Shown in pieces: positions 15,201-30,200 of a stretch of 59,245 nt of DNA (position 1 is the first letter of the stretch; each line of letters opens with the position of its first letter). Location: positions 1 to 59,245 of the IMG/VR virus record IMGVR_UViG_3300021093_000083; one strand, 5' to 3'. The notes beneath the pieces are model-generated. The model saw only the letters and a program-made list of their open reading frames with translations. It had not been told where the DNA came from and ran no database searches. The stretch comes from a virus. The position numbers were made by a program, and so were the translations under genes.

Positions 15201-18200
15201 GGTAACTGATACAACTGGAAATTCATTTAGTTATACAGTAACTCAAGCTGGACTGCCATCAACTATTGAGGTAGTTTCAAAAGACTGGGATCAGATTTCA
15301 TCATCTCAGAGTGGAGCTCATACATTAGCTATCAAACAAGATAAATCTCTCTGGGCTTGGGGTCAAAATAGTTTTGGTCAATTGGGAACTGGAAACAGAA
15401 CCAGAAGAAAAGTTCCATTCAAGGTTAGTTCTAGTCAGTGGATTGCAATTTCTGCTAATGGTAACAAATCACTTGCTATTAAGTATGTTGACAACAACTC
15501 CTATGGAACTCTTTGGGCTTGGGGCCAGAATAGCTTTGGCGAACTAGGAATTAATTCTACAGATCCATATAAAACATCTCCAGTCCAAATTGGAACATCA
15601 AACTGGAAAAAAGTATCATCAGGCGTTAATCATGCTCTTGCTATTATGTCTGATGGAACTCTTTGGGCTTGGGGTAGAAATAGTTTCGGTCAATTAGGAA
15701 TTGGATCAACAACAGATTATTCATATCCAGTTCAAGTTAGCACAGACACTAATTGGACAGAAGTTCATGCAGGTTCTTCTATTAGTGCAGCAATTAATTC
15801 TTCTGGTAAACTATTTGTTTGGGGAGATTCTAGAAATAGTTGCCTTGGATTAGGTAAAATTGCTTCTATCAGGATTTTGAATCCTGGTAGGTCTGGAACA
15901 TTTACTGCAGAGTCAACTGTTAATTTTGAATTATCTGGTGCTAGTGGTAAAGTAGTATCTTGGAACCCAACAACTAGATTATTAATTCTTAAAAACTTTA
16001 CATATACAAATGTTCCAACTAGAGATGAAAAACTCTATATTGGATCTGATGTATCAACAAGTGTAAATTATGGAAGATTGAGATCTATTGTAATTCATGA
16101 GTTAGATGATTTTGGTTCTTCTTTAGAATTTATACTAACTCAAGGCACTGGAGTATTTTCAACTGGAGAAACGATAACTTCATCTAGAGGAGTTACAGCT
16201 ACAGTGGTTTCTTATGATTCCTCAACGAAAAAAATGAAAATCTCCAATAGGTCTGGAGAGTTTATTAGAAATGATATTGTAACAGGAAATAGTTCTGGTG
16301 CAAAACAAACATTTAATCGTTATACACCTCAATCTGGAACTAGAATTCTAGTTCCAACTCTTATCAATGATTCGACATGGACAAAGGCATCATCTTCTAA
16401 TAGATCTACGTTTGCTATTAAGGACAATGGAACTCTTTGGTCTTGGGGAGATAACTTCTTTGGCAATCTTGGAACGGGGGATTTATTTGACAGAAACATT
16501 CCAACTCAGATAGGAACTTCTACCACTTGGTCAGATGTTTCAGCTGGATCATATCACGTTTTAGGTATTAATGATTCGGATCTGTATGCTTGGGGCAGGG
16601 CGTCCAGTTATGAATTAGGAAACGGATCTTTAGATACTAAGTTAGCTCCAGTAGAAATAACAGGAATTACTGATATTGGAATAATAGAAGCTGGAAACTC
16701 TTCTAGTTTTATCATTAAAGATATGAGTGGAACTGATGCTCCGTTATTAGTATTTGGTAATGCAACTCAAGGCAGATTGGGAAATAATAAGATTAAGGGT
16801 CTTGTATCTACTCCAACTGAGATTCAGTCAATTTCTGTAATTTTAAACCCAGAATCTACAATTGTAGAGAGTTCAATCTTTGCAATTAACAGTACTAACA
16901 GTATTGTTGAGGTATCTAATATTGTAAATTCTTCAGGTCAATATCCAAACAATAGTGAGTATCTTGATGATGATATTATTGAAGTTGTTAAGGATAATGA
17001 TGAATTAATAATTGATCAAAAAATTACTCAAGTTTTAACAAATAATGTACTTCCATTCTCATCTTCAATAAGATTAAATAATTTAAATAATGTAGAAATT
17101 GGAAAATTAATTAGAGTTGTTTCGGAAGAAAAATCTTTTAATGCAACTGTTAAAGATATCAATTCTGTATTGACTCTGACTGAAGTTCCGAGTTCAACTG
17201 AAATTTATGCTGGTAATAAAATTACTTTCCCAGTTAACAATAACGCCACACCGCCGGTGGCCGTAGTAAGAGAATTTCTGGTAACTGGCGTTTCTAAGAA
17301 AGGATCTGTGACACTATCAATTTCACAGTATACTGGAAATGATACTAATATTGTTACAGCTACTGTTTCTTCTACAGCTGGAATTTCTGTTGGCGATGAA
17401 CTTTATATTTTTGGATCAACAGCAGATACAAATCTGAATGGAACTTGGAACATTATTGCAGTACCAAATTCAACAACATTTAAATTTGGAATCACTTCTC
17501 CATTAGCAACTGGATCATATTTAAGTGGACTTGGAACTGCTATTAAATCAATATCTGGAACAACGACACTAAATGTTTCTCTTGATATGCCTGTAAGTGA
17601 ATATCAAAATACTTCAACAATCAATGGAAATCTTGATGCACAGGTTGCAGTAACTATTCCATCATATTCTCTATTTGATGAAGACATGATTGTTGTTTCT
17701 GATATTGATTCTCAGTCAAATTCAATTTTTGTAAGAACATTAATCACTGGTAAATCCAAAACTACATCTAATCCAATATCTTTGAGTGATGTATCTATTA
17801 GTATGTACAGTGTAACTTTAGAGGGGGATCAAAATGAATATGATTTTGGAAACTATAACAGCACATTTTTTGTTGAAAATACTTTCTCAAATCAACAGTC
17901 TGTAAAATACATTGCATCAAATACATCAACACCTATTAATGGATTAACATCAGGCAATATCTATTACATTAAGAATGTTACAAGATATAGTTTTTCTCTA
18001 TCTGCAGAAGTTGATGATGTAGAGACTATAACAGTTACTACAATTCCATCAACCTCAATTCATAGATTTAGATCTGTTATTAGAAGAAAAATTCAAAATT
18101 CTTCTTATGCTCAAAATAAAATTAATTATACCACAACATCTATTGATAAAAATGAAAATCTATATGCCTTTGGTTCAACATTTGATTCTCAGGGAACAAA

Positions 18201-21200
18201 ATGCATAACATTCCATAAATTCGATAACTCAGGCGAATTGAAGTTTGAAAGTTATTTATTAATTCCAGAAGCTGAAAGAGGATCTGGCATAACACAAGGA
18301 ACATTTCAAATTACAGCTTCTAAATCATTCATCAAAAATAATGATTTATATCTACTTGTAGAAACTGTATATAGACAAATTTCTTCTACGTTAGTAAAAG
18401 ATTTAATCATTATTAAATATGATATTTCATCAGAGCAACCATTAAAACTATCAACTAGTGTTTTATTATCTAGTGGATCTTATGCAATATCTCCGATTGG
18501 AATTTTTGTAGAGGAGTTTGAAAATAGAGAAATTAATATTATTTCAAACATATTAAATCACCCAGGATCTGAAGATAAAGAATCTATTTTACTTCTAAAG
18601 GTAACGGAAGATCAACCAACAAACATCAATACTTTAAGTTTTACTTCAACAAACACATCAGTAAAACTAAACAATGCATTAACAAATTCAAATACCATAT
18701 TCTTATCAAATACTTTCTATGAAAATCAACCAGTGGTATATACATCATTCTTGCCTATTGGTGGATTAGAATCAAATACTGTTTATTATATAATTAACAA
18801 TGACAACGAGAAATTTAAATTGGCAAAAACTCCATCTGGAGCTCCAGTACAGTTAACTTCTTTGGGTGATAATTTATTGAATGCACATACCATTTCTCCT
18901 GTTCTTATTCCATCATATGATATTTCTCTGCAAAGAAGAATTTCTTTTGATAATGAATTATCTATAGATGATATTGCATACCAACAAATCAGTGTTTCTG
19001 CAAAATCTTTTGATGTAAATGAATCTAATTTTGTCATCTCATCCACATCTAATAACAAACCCTATTTAATTAAAATAAACAAATCTACTTTTAGTGTAGA
19101 TTTGATCAAAGAAGTATCTGGAATTACATCTTCACTGAATAAACATTTCATTAAATTCAATCAATTTAATGAAATATATTTTGCTTTCAACAAACAAATA
19201 GTTAGACTTGATATTAATGGAAACGTTATTAAACAAGTAACAATTCCATCTTATACATCAAATCATGAAGTATCTTCTTTATTCTTTGATTATTTTGATA
19301 ATGTAATTGTCATTTTAAATGATAACAGCGGAAATAACAGTAAAGTTGTTGTCAATTATTTTGATTATAAACTTGATTATTTGAAAACACAAACTATATC
19401 AGAATCCGATGTAAATATTTTAGTTTCATCTTCTGTTTTAGATTTATACAACAGTATATATTTTACTATCACAGAATCTACAAATAATTTCTATTCATAC
19501 ATTTATAGAACATACAAAGAACTTCAAAATAATACTTCAAACGATATTACGATGTCTAATTCGACATCATTAATCACTGAATCTAAACTTGACAATTTTA
19601 CAATTTCATTCACAGATAATTCTAATATCATCGGCCGTCAAGGAACACAATTTAGTAATTTCTCTATCACTGATATTAATATCTTTGACACTGATTGTCC
19701 TAAATCTTATCAACTATCTTCTACTTTTGCAGATATTTTTTCAGAAAAAGTATCTACTAAAGGATCAAAACCTGTATTTGATATTACTTTAAACAAAAAA
19801 TATTATATTGAAAAAGATGCTATCCAATTTATTTCACCAGTAGTAACTTACCAATTAAATAAAACTGTAAACTATCCTATAGGATCTACAGTTGTATTTA
19901 CGGATAATGAAATTCTATCAAATACTTATTCTGGTGTAATTTTAGATAAAGGAATACAAACCTTAACAGTTACAGAATTTTCTTCATCTAATCCAAGTCT
20001 CATACAAAATATTCTTGATAATTCAAATGTTAAACTTAAAAATGAAAATCCATTCTACAATTCTAAGATTAACAATACATTTGTAAATTCTGAAAAAATA
20101 GAAGCTAAATTACAAATTTCAAATATTACTGCAGATTCTGTATTTTTACCAGGCGATACTGTTGAATTTTTAACTCCTGCTACTGGAAATACATTTGTTT
20201 ACAGAGGAAAAGCAACAATACTTTTTTATAACGAAACAACAAATGTAATTTCATTTAAAAATGTATTTGATGATGGAATTTCAGAGTCTACACGAGTTAG
20301 AATTACTAAGACCATAGGTGGAGAGAATACAGTAACAGCTTTTGCTGAGTTCCTTTATGCTACTGACTGGGATTATGTTGATAAATTTGAATTTGAAATT
20401 CCATCAGAATATGAAGATGATTATATTTTTGAATCTGATAATATTACAAATGGATCTATAGTTTCCATAAAGGTTGTTAATTCTGGTACTGACTATACTG
20501 TTGCTCCTAGCGTAATCGTTCAAAATCAACCTGGAGTAAATGGTAGTGGTTTAATAGCAATAGCAATTCTAAATGCAAATGGAGGAGTTGATAGAATTCT
20601 AGTAGAAAATGGTGGTGCTAAATTTACTAAAACACCAAACATCATTCTTTTGGGTGGAGACGGACAGGGAGCCACAGCAAAAGTTACAAGAATGAGATTT
20701 GTTAGTGAAGTTTATACAATACAAGTAATAGACAGAGAACAGAATTTAGATTTAACAAGTTCTACATCTTATGATGATGTTGAACTAGGAGATGTTATTA
20801 CTCAAACTTCAACTTCTGCATCTGGAATTGTAGTTTCTAAAAATAGAGATCTTATAAGGGTTAAATTGTCAAATCAAAGTAGATTTGACACTTCCGCAGT
20901 TTCTATATCTGGAGTTAGAACAGAATCTACTTATTCTGCCACTAATGTTGGTATAACTTCGGTATCACCTTGCGTATTTTTCAGTGGTGAATCGACCACT
21001 ATGAAATCTGTATTAGATGAATATGATGGTAATTACGTAAATCAATTTTATCCACAATTAACTGTAAATTCTAATGATATTATTTCTATTTCCAGACTAT
21101 ATGGTGTAAGTAAGATAAACTTAATTACACGATTGTTTGAATATGTTTATCAAATATCTGGTGAAGATCTAGTACATGAAGATAAAATCTTCATTAAAAC

Positions 21201-24200
21201 TACGGATGACCATAACTTAAGAGAAAATTCTTTGGCATCTCTGATCCTTCCACCTACATACTCTCAGATTAATTTAGTAGATCAAATTCTTTCAGAAAAT
21301 GAATTTATCTTTAGACTATACAATATTGACTTAAATAATTTACCACATAATAAATTTAATTCTTCTACATCCGAACTATATTACAAAACTCCATCATTTA
21401 ATATGGTGTATGGACATTCCTATAGATTTGATGTATCAGATTTTAGCAATACTGGAACTTTATTGAATTTCTCTAGAGATGATAGTAATAGAGTTGTATA
21501 TACCTTTAATAATGTTGTAAGAAATAATATTGTCCCTGGTCAAGTTGGATCATTTGTTGATTTTGTGGTTGAATCTAACGCTGGACAACTATCATATTAT
21601 TTCAATGAAGCTAATTCTGATGGTAATAATTTTGTACTACCAGATTCTACTATATCCCTAAGAGAAACTCCCTATAATGGAACCTTTAGAGTCCATAGAG
21701 TACTGAATGATACTCAATTACTATACCCATTACCATACAAACCAGAATGTGATGCTTTTGTTTTATCTGGTAATGAAAATACTACAAAATATCTATCATA
21801 CTCAGAAACTTCTTCTGGATCTATATCGGAAATTTCTATATTTAATAATGGTGGATACTTTAAAGTTCTTCCAAGAGTATCTGAAATTTTATGCCCTAGA
21901 AAAATTGAAAAGATTGAAATTTTAAACGGAGGAACAGAGTACGAACCTGGAATTTATAGAGATGTTCCTATTTCTGGCGATGGTGTTGGTGGATTAGTTG
22001 ACATCACAGTTACTCCAGAAATAATAATAAATGATCTTGATGAAGAAATAATTACAGGTAGAATTACACAAGCAGTAGTTATAAACCCTGGTGAAAGATA
22101 TACTGAAGCCACTATTAACATTGTTGATATTCCAGGAATTCTTGGATCAGCTTCAAATGGATCTGGTGGACAACTACAAGTTGTTATCCCGCCACCTGGC
22201 ACTGGAAGTAGCGTTCTTCCATATAGCGAAAAGGTTGGAAGTATTAGAAAACTTTCTAATCTAAATGTTGGTTTTGACTATACTCATGATTATACTCTAA
22301 AACCACAAATTAAGTTTCCAATATCACTACAATTAGTAAATGCTAAAGTCATTTCAGAAATCTTAATTGATGATCCTGGATTTGGATACACATCTACTCC
22401 TATCATTCTTATTGAAGGTGGCGGTGGATCTGGTGCTGCAGCTGTTGCAACAGTTAAAAATAATAGAGTATCTGGCATTGAACTTGTTAGTGCAGGTTCT
22501 GGCTATTTCTCTGAACCAAATATTATCATTCAATCAAAAATTCCATATGTAGTTAATTTAGATCTTAATTTAATTCAGTTTAAAGTTCCTCATGGAATTC
22601 CTAATGCATCTACAATTAAGTTAAGAGCTGACGTAGTAGATGGAAATAATAACGTAATACTGCCAATTGTTAATTATCCTGGTGGTATGAATAATTTAAT
22701 AGATCCTGATAATAGTGTAACTGGAGCATACCAAACTACATTATCTTTATCTGCTATTGTAGGTGAAAGTAATGGATTACTTCCAAATCAACTTAGAATT
22801 GCTATTAATAAAAACGAAGCTCTATTAAACAACTATTTGAACTTTATTACTACTGGATCGCCAACCCAATTCTTATTAACAGAAGTTTTTGGAGCAAAAG
22901 CAAGATCGGTTCTAAAATCATCTCAGTTCTTAGGTAATGAAGTTATTAATCAACTCGAATCTCAAATTGTAAATGGTGTCGAACAAGAAGTAATTACATG
23001 TGTTTCAAAAGTTCTTCCCAATTCTGGTTGGATTTCTGGACCTAATATTTTAAGATTAAATGTTTTAGAGGGTGAATTTGGAATAGGCAAAAAAGTAGTA
23101 GGTTTATCCTCAGAGTCATCTGGTATTATTAACAAAATTATTTCTGCTAGTGGATTTGGTGAAATTGGATCTACATCTACAATCGATGGGAAGTTTTATG
23201 AAGAAACTGGTAAATTGAGTTCTATCTCTCAAAGATTGCAAAGTGAGTATTATCAAAATTTTGCATACCTTATAAAAACTACAACTCCATCAGAAGACTG
23301 GAGAAATCTTGTATTAGATAATTTACATCCAATTGGATTCTCATTATTCTCTGAATATTCATATGAAACTAATAGTTCTCTACCAAAACTTAAAGCATCA
23401 ACAGCATTTAGTAGAGATATTTCTGTTGACGCTGCTCAGAGAAGAGGATCTAGAATTTTTTCGCCAGGGTACGTCGAAGATGTTCTTAATCTAAATGAAG
23501 TTTCTGTAGTCGGTAAAAAACTTATTACGTCTGAAAATATTATCACATCGTTTGTAGAAAAGATTGTAAATATTTCTGATAACTTTGATGGAGCAACAAC
23601 TACTTTTGATCTACAAGTTAAAAGACTTATTACTAATCTAGATGGTAGTACTACAGAAGTCATAGATGCTGTTAGAAGCAATGAAAGATTCTTGATGATA
23701 TTCTTGAACAATACTCTACAATCTCCAGATTCTTATGTGTTCTCAAATGGACAAATTACATTTGATGAAGCTCCATCTGCTAGATTAGTATCAAAAAGTA
23801 GAAACGTTAAATTTACTAATCTATATCCACCAGTAGGAAAGTTTGTTCAAGATGAAAAGTTATACGTCGTAAGAGTAAAAGAATTTAATATTGATGGAAT
23901 AAATATCTGGCAACAGACAGTAATAATTCAATCTTCTACTAATCCAAATATTAAAATTGGAGATACTGTAAAACAAAGTGATATCAATGGAGTTATCACT
24001 GAAATCGGAGTTGTATTTGAAAATAGTATCTATACTGTAACTTTAGTTGTCGTATTCACTACAACTGATGAGACAATTATATCCCCTGAGAGGGATCTTA
24101 AAGTATTTTATAATAATGAAGATCTAATAGGAACAACTTTTGATGTTACTTATGTAAGTACAAATCAAATAGCTGATCTAAGACCATTTAAATTTGATAT

Positions 24201-27200
24201 CCTTGAGGGATCTGAAGTCGTTAATGATAAAGTTGATATCTTTTCATATCAAAATCTCGAACAAGAAAGAGAGTATTCTGTAAATATATCTGCATATAAA
24301 ATTAACGACAATCTAAATCAACTGTCGGAGGATGCTCGAATAATTATAAGATTATTTGATTTTGAGTTTAATCAATATAAAGTAGATGAAACTTCAAATT
24401 ACGTTACATTGTCTAATGATGAATTGGGACCTTTCATTCTATCAAGCAACGCAAGTACAATTTCTCCATCTGATAGTAAGACAGATTTAGCTTATGATGT
24501 AAATGAAACTAATCTGTCAATTAGATCAATTTTTACATTTGATAGTTTCTTAAACTATAATCAATCAACACCATCTTTAGTAGAATTAAATGTTGGCGAT
24601 GTTTTAACATCAACAGTTAGTAAAGGACTTGCAACTGTAGTTTCTGTGAATGAAGTTACAAAAGAAGTTGAAGTTTCTATAAAATCAAATATTAATAATC
24701 CATTCATTAATGAAAATGAAACGCTTCAATCTAGAACAACTCAAGGTGAAATTATAGAAGGCAATCTAACAAACTTTGTTTTCTTTACAACTCAAAATGC
24801 AAAATATAAAGTAACTAAGATTAGATTCAAGAGTGATGATGACAATACATTTACTGATGACAATACTCCTTTACCAGTAGTTCTTACAAATGATCTATTA
24901 ATTTCTAAAACTTACGGAACAGCTAATAATCAAGATTCCTCTTCTATTTTCCTTTCCTTAAATGATTTAGTGGTAGGTGAAAAGAGCAGAGCTTCATGCA
25001 AGATTACTGAAATAACTAGAATTAATAACATCAATGAAGTTGAAATTAGTCCAGGCACACTATTTACTGGATATATCTTTAACAGAGTTAATAATCCAGA
25101 TAATCCAAACGTATCATTAACTGATATATCAAAATCTTATATTGTTCCATTTAATAAATTAGAATCTTATGGAAGTTTATATTACAAAGAAATAGAATCT
25201 TCTAGACTTTTATTAGATGATTATCTCTATAATGAGTCTATTGGAGATAGATTCAAGTCAATTCAACTTGATGTTGAATATGGCAATTCTTATGAATTTA
25301 ATGTAAACGATACATTAGAAATAGTCAGAGTATCTGTTGATGTCGAAGAAGCAGGTAGTAGATTTAGAGATGGTAGCAATCTAATAAAAGCAAACCGTCA
25401 AGAAATTGTTGACCGTGCAGCAGCTGAAATTGCTATTCAGTTCCCTGATTTCTCCTATCCTGGTGATCCAATAACAACTGCTGTATCTAGATTTAAAGAT
25501 GCTTATCGTCTAATCCAACTAAACAGAACAGCAATTATTGATACTGCTTTTGCTGCAATTGCTCCTGCGTTCCCAACTTTTGTTATCAACGCAACAAATA
25601 CAGATAAGTGTAAGAGAGATATTGGTATCTTCGTCGATTCTATATCTCTAGACATCGCTCAAGCTGGAGGAAACGTATATACTCGTAAATTTGTTCTTTC
25701 ATATTTTAATAGCAACACTCCTATTACTAATGGTCTTGTAGGAGAAGAAGCACAATCAAATGTTGCCTTTAATGCGGCTTGTGAAGAAATGAAAAAAGCA
25801 GTCACAAACCAATTAGCAATTACAGATCTAACCATCACTCCTGGTGCTGCTACCTTTGGCGGCGGCGGTGGCACTATCCCCAACAATAGCGTAAATGCTT
25901 GTGCTGATGTTCGTTCTGCACTTGATAGTTTAACACTTATCGTAACAACTCGTATTGCTGCTGGTAATATAACTGGTCTTCCTGCTGAATCAGTATCAAC
26001 TACTGTTCCAGCTGGAGAAGCTAAGTGTAAGAGAGATATTGGAATTATTGTTGATGCTGTAGTAGAAGATTTATTTAGAGGATCTAATGTCAATATAATT
26101 GAATCTACAAATGCTTATTTCAATAACGGTACTCCTATTAGTAATGGATTAGTAAATGAAGAAGCACAATCTGTAGTTGCTTTCAACAAAGCTCGTGATG
26201 TAATGAAACTGGCAATTAATAACCAGTTATTTGTTAAAGATTTAACAATCCAAGGAGATTATCAGGTTAGTTTCTCGAATACAGACCCTGATGGTTGTGC
26301 TAATGTCAGAGCAATGATTGATACTCTAATATCAATTATTACAACTACAATTACAGCAGCTGATCCAGATCTGTTGCCAGATCCAAACCCAGGAAGAGCC
26401 TTTGTTGCCGGCGAATTAGTAACAATTTCTGATGGTACTACAACATATGAGTCAAATGTATTAAGTTCAGATAATGTAAATTATATTATCTCACTTGAAA
26501 ATATATATCAAAATGATCAAATAGTAATAAATACTGAATTATTAGATCTTACTGGATATACTGTTTCTACTAATAGAGGAGCTTCCAATATAGAAATTGT
26601 AGCTCCAGTAAAAGATCTTGATGTTACGAGAACAACTGTAAAATCAAGAACATATGATATTACAACTAAGTTTACTTTAAATAGTATAACTGGACTTTCT
26701 GTTGGACTAACAGCAACTCAAGGATCTATAGTAGGTAAAGTAGTAGACATTATTGCAAATGATATTTATATCAATCATGCTTCATATGACACTGAAAATC
26801 ATTATGTGACTGGAAATATAGTATTTAATACCATACCTGCAATTACTAAATCTGTTACTGCTAACCCAGCAAATAGAGAAACTATTTACTATATTTCTAC
26901 ATCAGAAATTGTCCCTCAAATTAATAAGTATCAACCTACTCCAGGCACCATTCATTCGTATACTCCTTGGAATGATCTTTATGATGTTCTTGATAATAAT
27001 AGATCATTTATTATTGATTATGTTTATGAGTTAATAATCACTGAATTTGCATACTTATCTAATAAGAATACAATAACCATTGGAAGTTGTAAAAATGATC
27101 TTGCGTTAGTGTTAAACGCAATTATAAATGATATTAAACTTGGTGGAAACTATAATACAGTTCTTGCAACTAGACTCTATTTTGATTCTAATAATGAAGT

Positions 27201-30200
27201 GAACTTCCTTAAAGGTGAAGTTGAAGAATCTATCTGGTCTTACTCAAGATTAAAAGATTTCATCAAACTATCTTCTAGAAATTTTGAAGTAGTACATACT
27301 TGCAACCTAGTTAATACTCAAAATTATATTGTCGTTTCAGATCCTACTGGAATTGTTAGAGGAATGCTAGTGACTACGGATCAATTTAACGTAGATATCT
27401 ACGTTAAGTATGTCAGTGGAAATAAGGTATATCTAATGACAGAATCTTTCACTGATTACATATTAGTTGGAAACTATTCTGCACAAGAGGTAACATTTAA
27501 TTTTGATAAGTTTAAAGTTAATCCTCAGTTTGTATCCGTTCTTTATAATGTTCCTATACAATATTCTTCAGATGTAACTAGTTCTACCATTTTAGATCAA
27601 AATATTTCAGACCTTGTTGATGTATTATTAAATGCAATAAATCCAGATTCACTAAGAGTCTATAAGGATGCTGTTATTGAATTATTAGAAACATATGAGG
27701 ATGTTATCGATGATGTATATAATGATCTTAAGGTACAGTTTGATAACTTAACTATTCCAAATGATAATCTAGACAAGTGTCAAAGAGACATGAAGGTTGT
27801 TTCTGAGTCTGTATTTGACGATTTGAAGTTTGGTGGTAATGTTAATACAATTAGAACATCAGAACTCTATGTTAATGGCGGTTCTCTTTCTCATGTGGAA
27901 ACTGAACTTATTGAAACCGCATATGCTTTCTTCAAGTTAGAAATATCTTATAAAGAAATTATTAACAATAGTACAAACTATACTACTCAAGAAAAGACTG
28001 ATATCCAAGAAAGAATTACAGAGTTGTTCCAATTATTGATTAGTAAGATTACGAATGATGCTACTGGAACTGTTCAGGATGCTGCTGCTCAAATTGCAAG
28101 AAATGAGAGGTTTATTGTTGATGAAGCTTTCTTAATTACACTAGATACACAACCAACGGCATTCTCTCAATCTGAAATAACTCAGTTGTATTCATATGCT
28201 TATTCAGTAGTCAAATCTACAATTAAAAATTTACTTTTAGGAAGCAATGAATATGTATTAGATGCATTAACTGCTTTAGGTGCAACTTCTTCTTTCTATA
28301 GTAATTCATCTAAAAAATCTTTTGTTCAAAACTTCTTCACTAGAGTTATAAGTTTATCAAAACTATCAACGATTAATTTCTATATTAACGCTGCAGAGGA
28401 TCAATATGTGGTCCAAGAAAGTGTTCTTACATACAAAACAGACCTTACCATCTCAGTTGACCCTGCAGGATGGTCCTACTGTCAATCAGTACACAATACA
28501 TTAGATACTTTTGGTATTATAATCAATAATTATTGGACCAATCTATCTTTACCAGATGTGAGCATTGTTGAATTTACATATTTCCCTAAGAGATTGTATC
28601 CTGAAAATTACGTACAACGTCCTATAACCAGCTCTATTTCTGAAAATGATCTATGCATCTTAAAATCATCTACTTTAACTAAGACTGCTTTTGTAAATGC
28701 AATTGATTCTGGAATAACTAAAATTTATGATCTACAAAAACGATTTGATCTTGATGATGAAGATGGTACTATTGAAAAATCTAATCTTGTTGGTAGCTTT
28801 GTAAATACATCAATCTCAGTAACATTAAAAGATATAAATGATAATGGATCAGTAAATGTTTCTATTACTGGAAATGGATCTAATATTTCTGTTGGTCAAA
28901 CTTTCACTCAAGATAATGGTTTCTCTTCAATAATCGAATCGATTTATAACGTATACATTCTTAAGAATGTATACGGAAATTTCTATAAAAATAACTATAT
29001 CTTTGGAATAGATTCTGGTTCAACATCAAATTCTTATATTAGTTCATTTGAAAGAAATACAGCCGTTATAGAAAAATCAATTGGAGATAGACTGATCTTT
29101 GATAGTACATCTGTAGTAGGATCATTTACTTTATATGATTATGTTTATGTAAAAGATACTACATACGAATCTAATGTTGTTTACACTTATCAAGGATTTA
29201 ATGGTCAAAGAACTCAATTCCCTCTAATTGTAATATCTCCAACAGGAGACATTCAAGATTACTACCCATCAGTGGAAGATTCTCCAATAATTGTATCCAT
29301 TAATGGAGTCATTCAAGAATTTGATAATGACTATACAACGTCATCTAATTTTATAACTTTTGATAATCCTCCAACTAAGGACGATGAATGTCTAGCTGTT
29401 TACTATGGTAAGTGGAGAAAGATTGACAACATCTCTCCACAGTTTGATGGAATCACTCAAAGTTTTGGTATGGAAATCGGAGGATTGCCATTTGCTATTT
29501 CAGTTTTTGGTAATGCAACAAATATTATTGTCGATAGAAACTGTTTATTTACAGTAAACGGAGTAGTTCAAGTTCCTCAAGAAGGATTTACTGTAGATGG
29601 TTCTAGAATTAGATTTTCTTCTGCTCCAAAACCAGGATCCAGTTTTGTTGGTTATGTATATGTCGGTTCGGCTATTGACGTTGACTCTATTGAAGTTATT
29701 CCTCAAATTGAACCAACTGATATTATTAGATTAAATAAAGAGGATACAAATAGGATTGTTGCGACAGTCGATAGCTTATCTTCAGTTACAACATTTGAAT
29801 ACCCTGGAGAGAAGATTGGAAGAATTGCAGCTGGAACTGCAACTATAAGAACAGGCAAGATAATTGGAGCCTCTTTGACATCAGGTGGTTCTGGTTATAT
29901 TAGAAGACCAAAAATTAAAATCAATTCATCCAGTGGTGATGAAGCGAAATTGACAGCTCAACTTGGCGTATCAAATGTAGAAGTCATTAACGCTGGGTCT
30001 GGATATCTAAAACCATCTGTACAAGTAATTTCAACTACTGGAACTGGATTTACTGGAGAAATTTTATTTGAACCAGATTCAAATAATACTCAGAGGATCT
30101 CAGTTATTAAGATTATTAATAGTGGATTTGGATATTCATCAACAGATGAAGTTTCTATATCTAATGTTGGAAATCCAGAAATCCCAGTAGAATTTAAAGT

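Noticed and set aside
25659-26093. 144-residue minus-strand frame in the giant gene
   Set aside because: Lies entirely inside the helical repeat region of the 7,903-aa frame and has no independent start signals.
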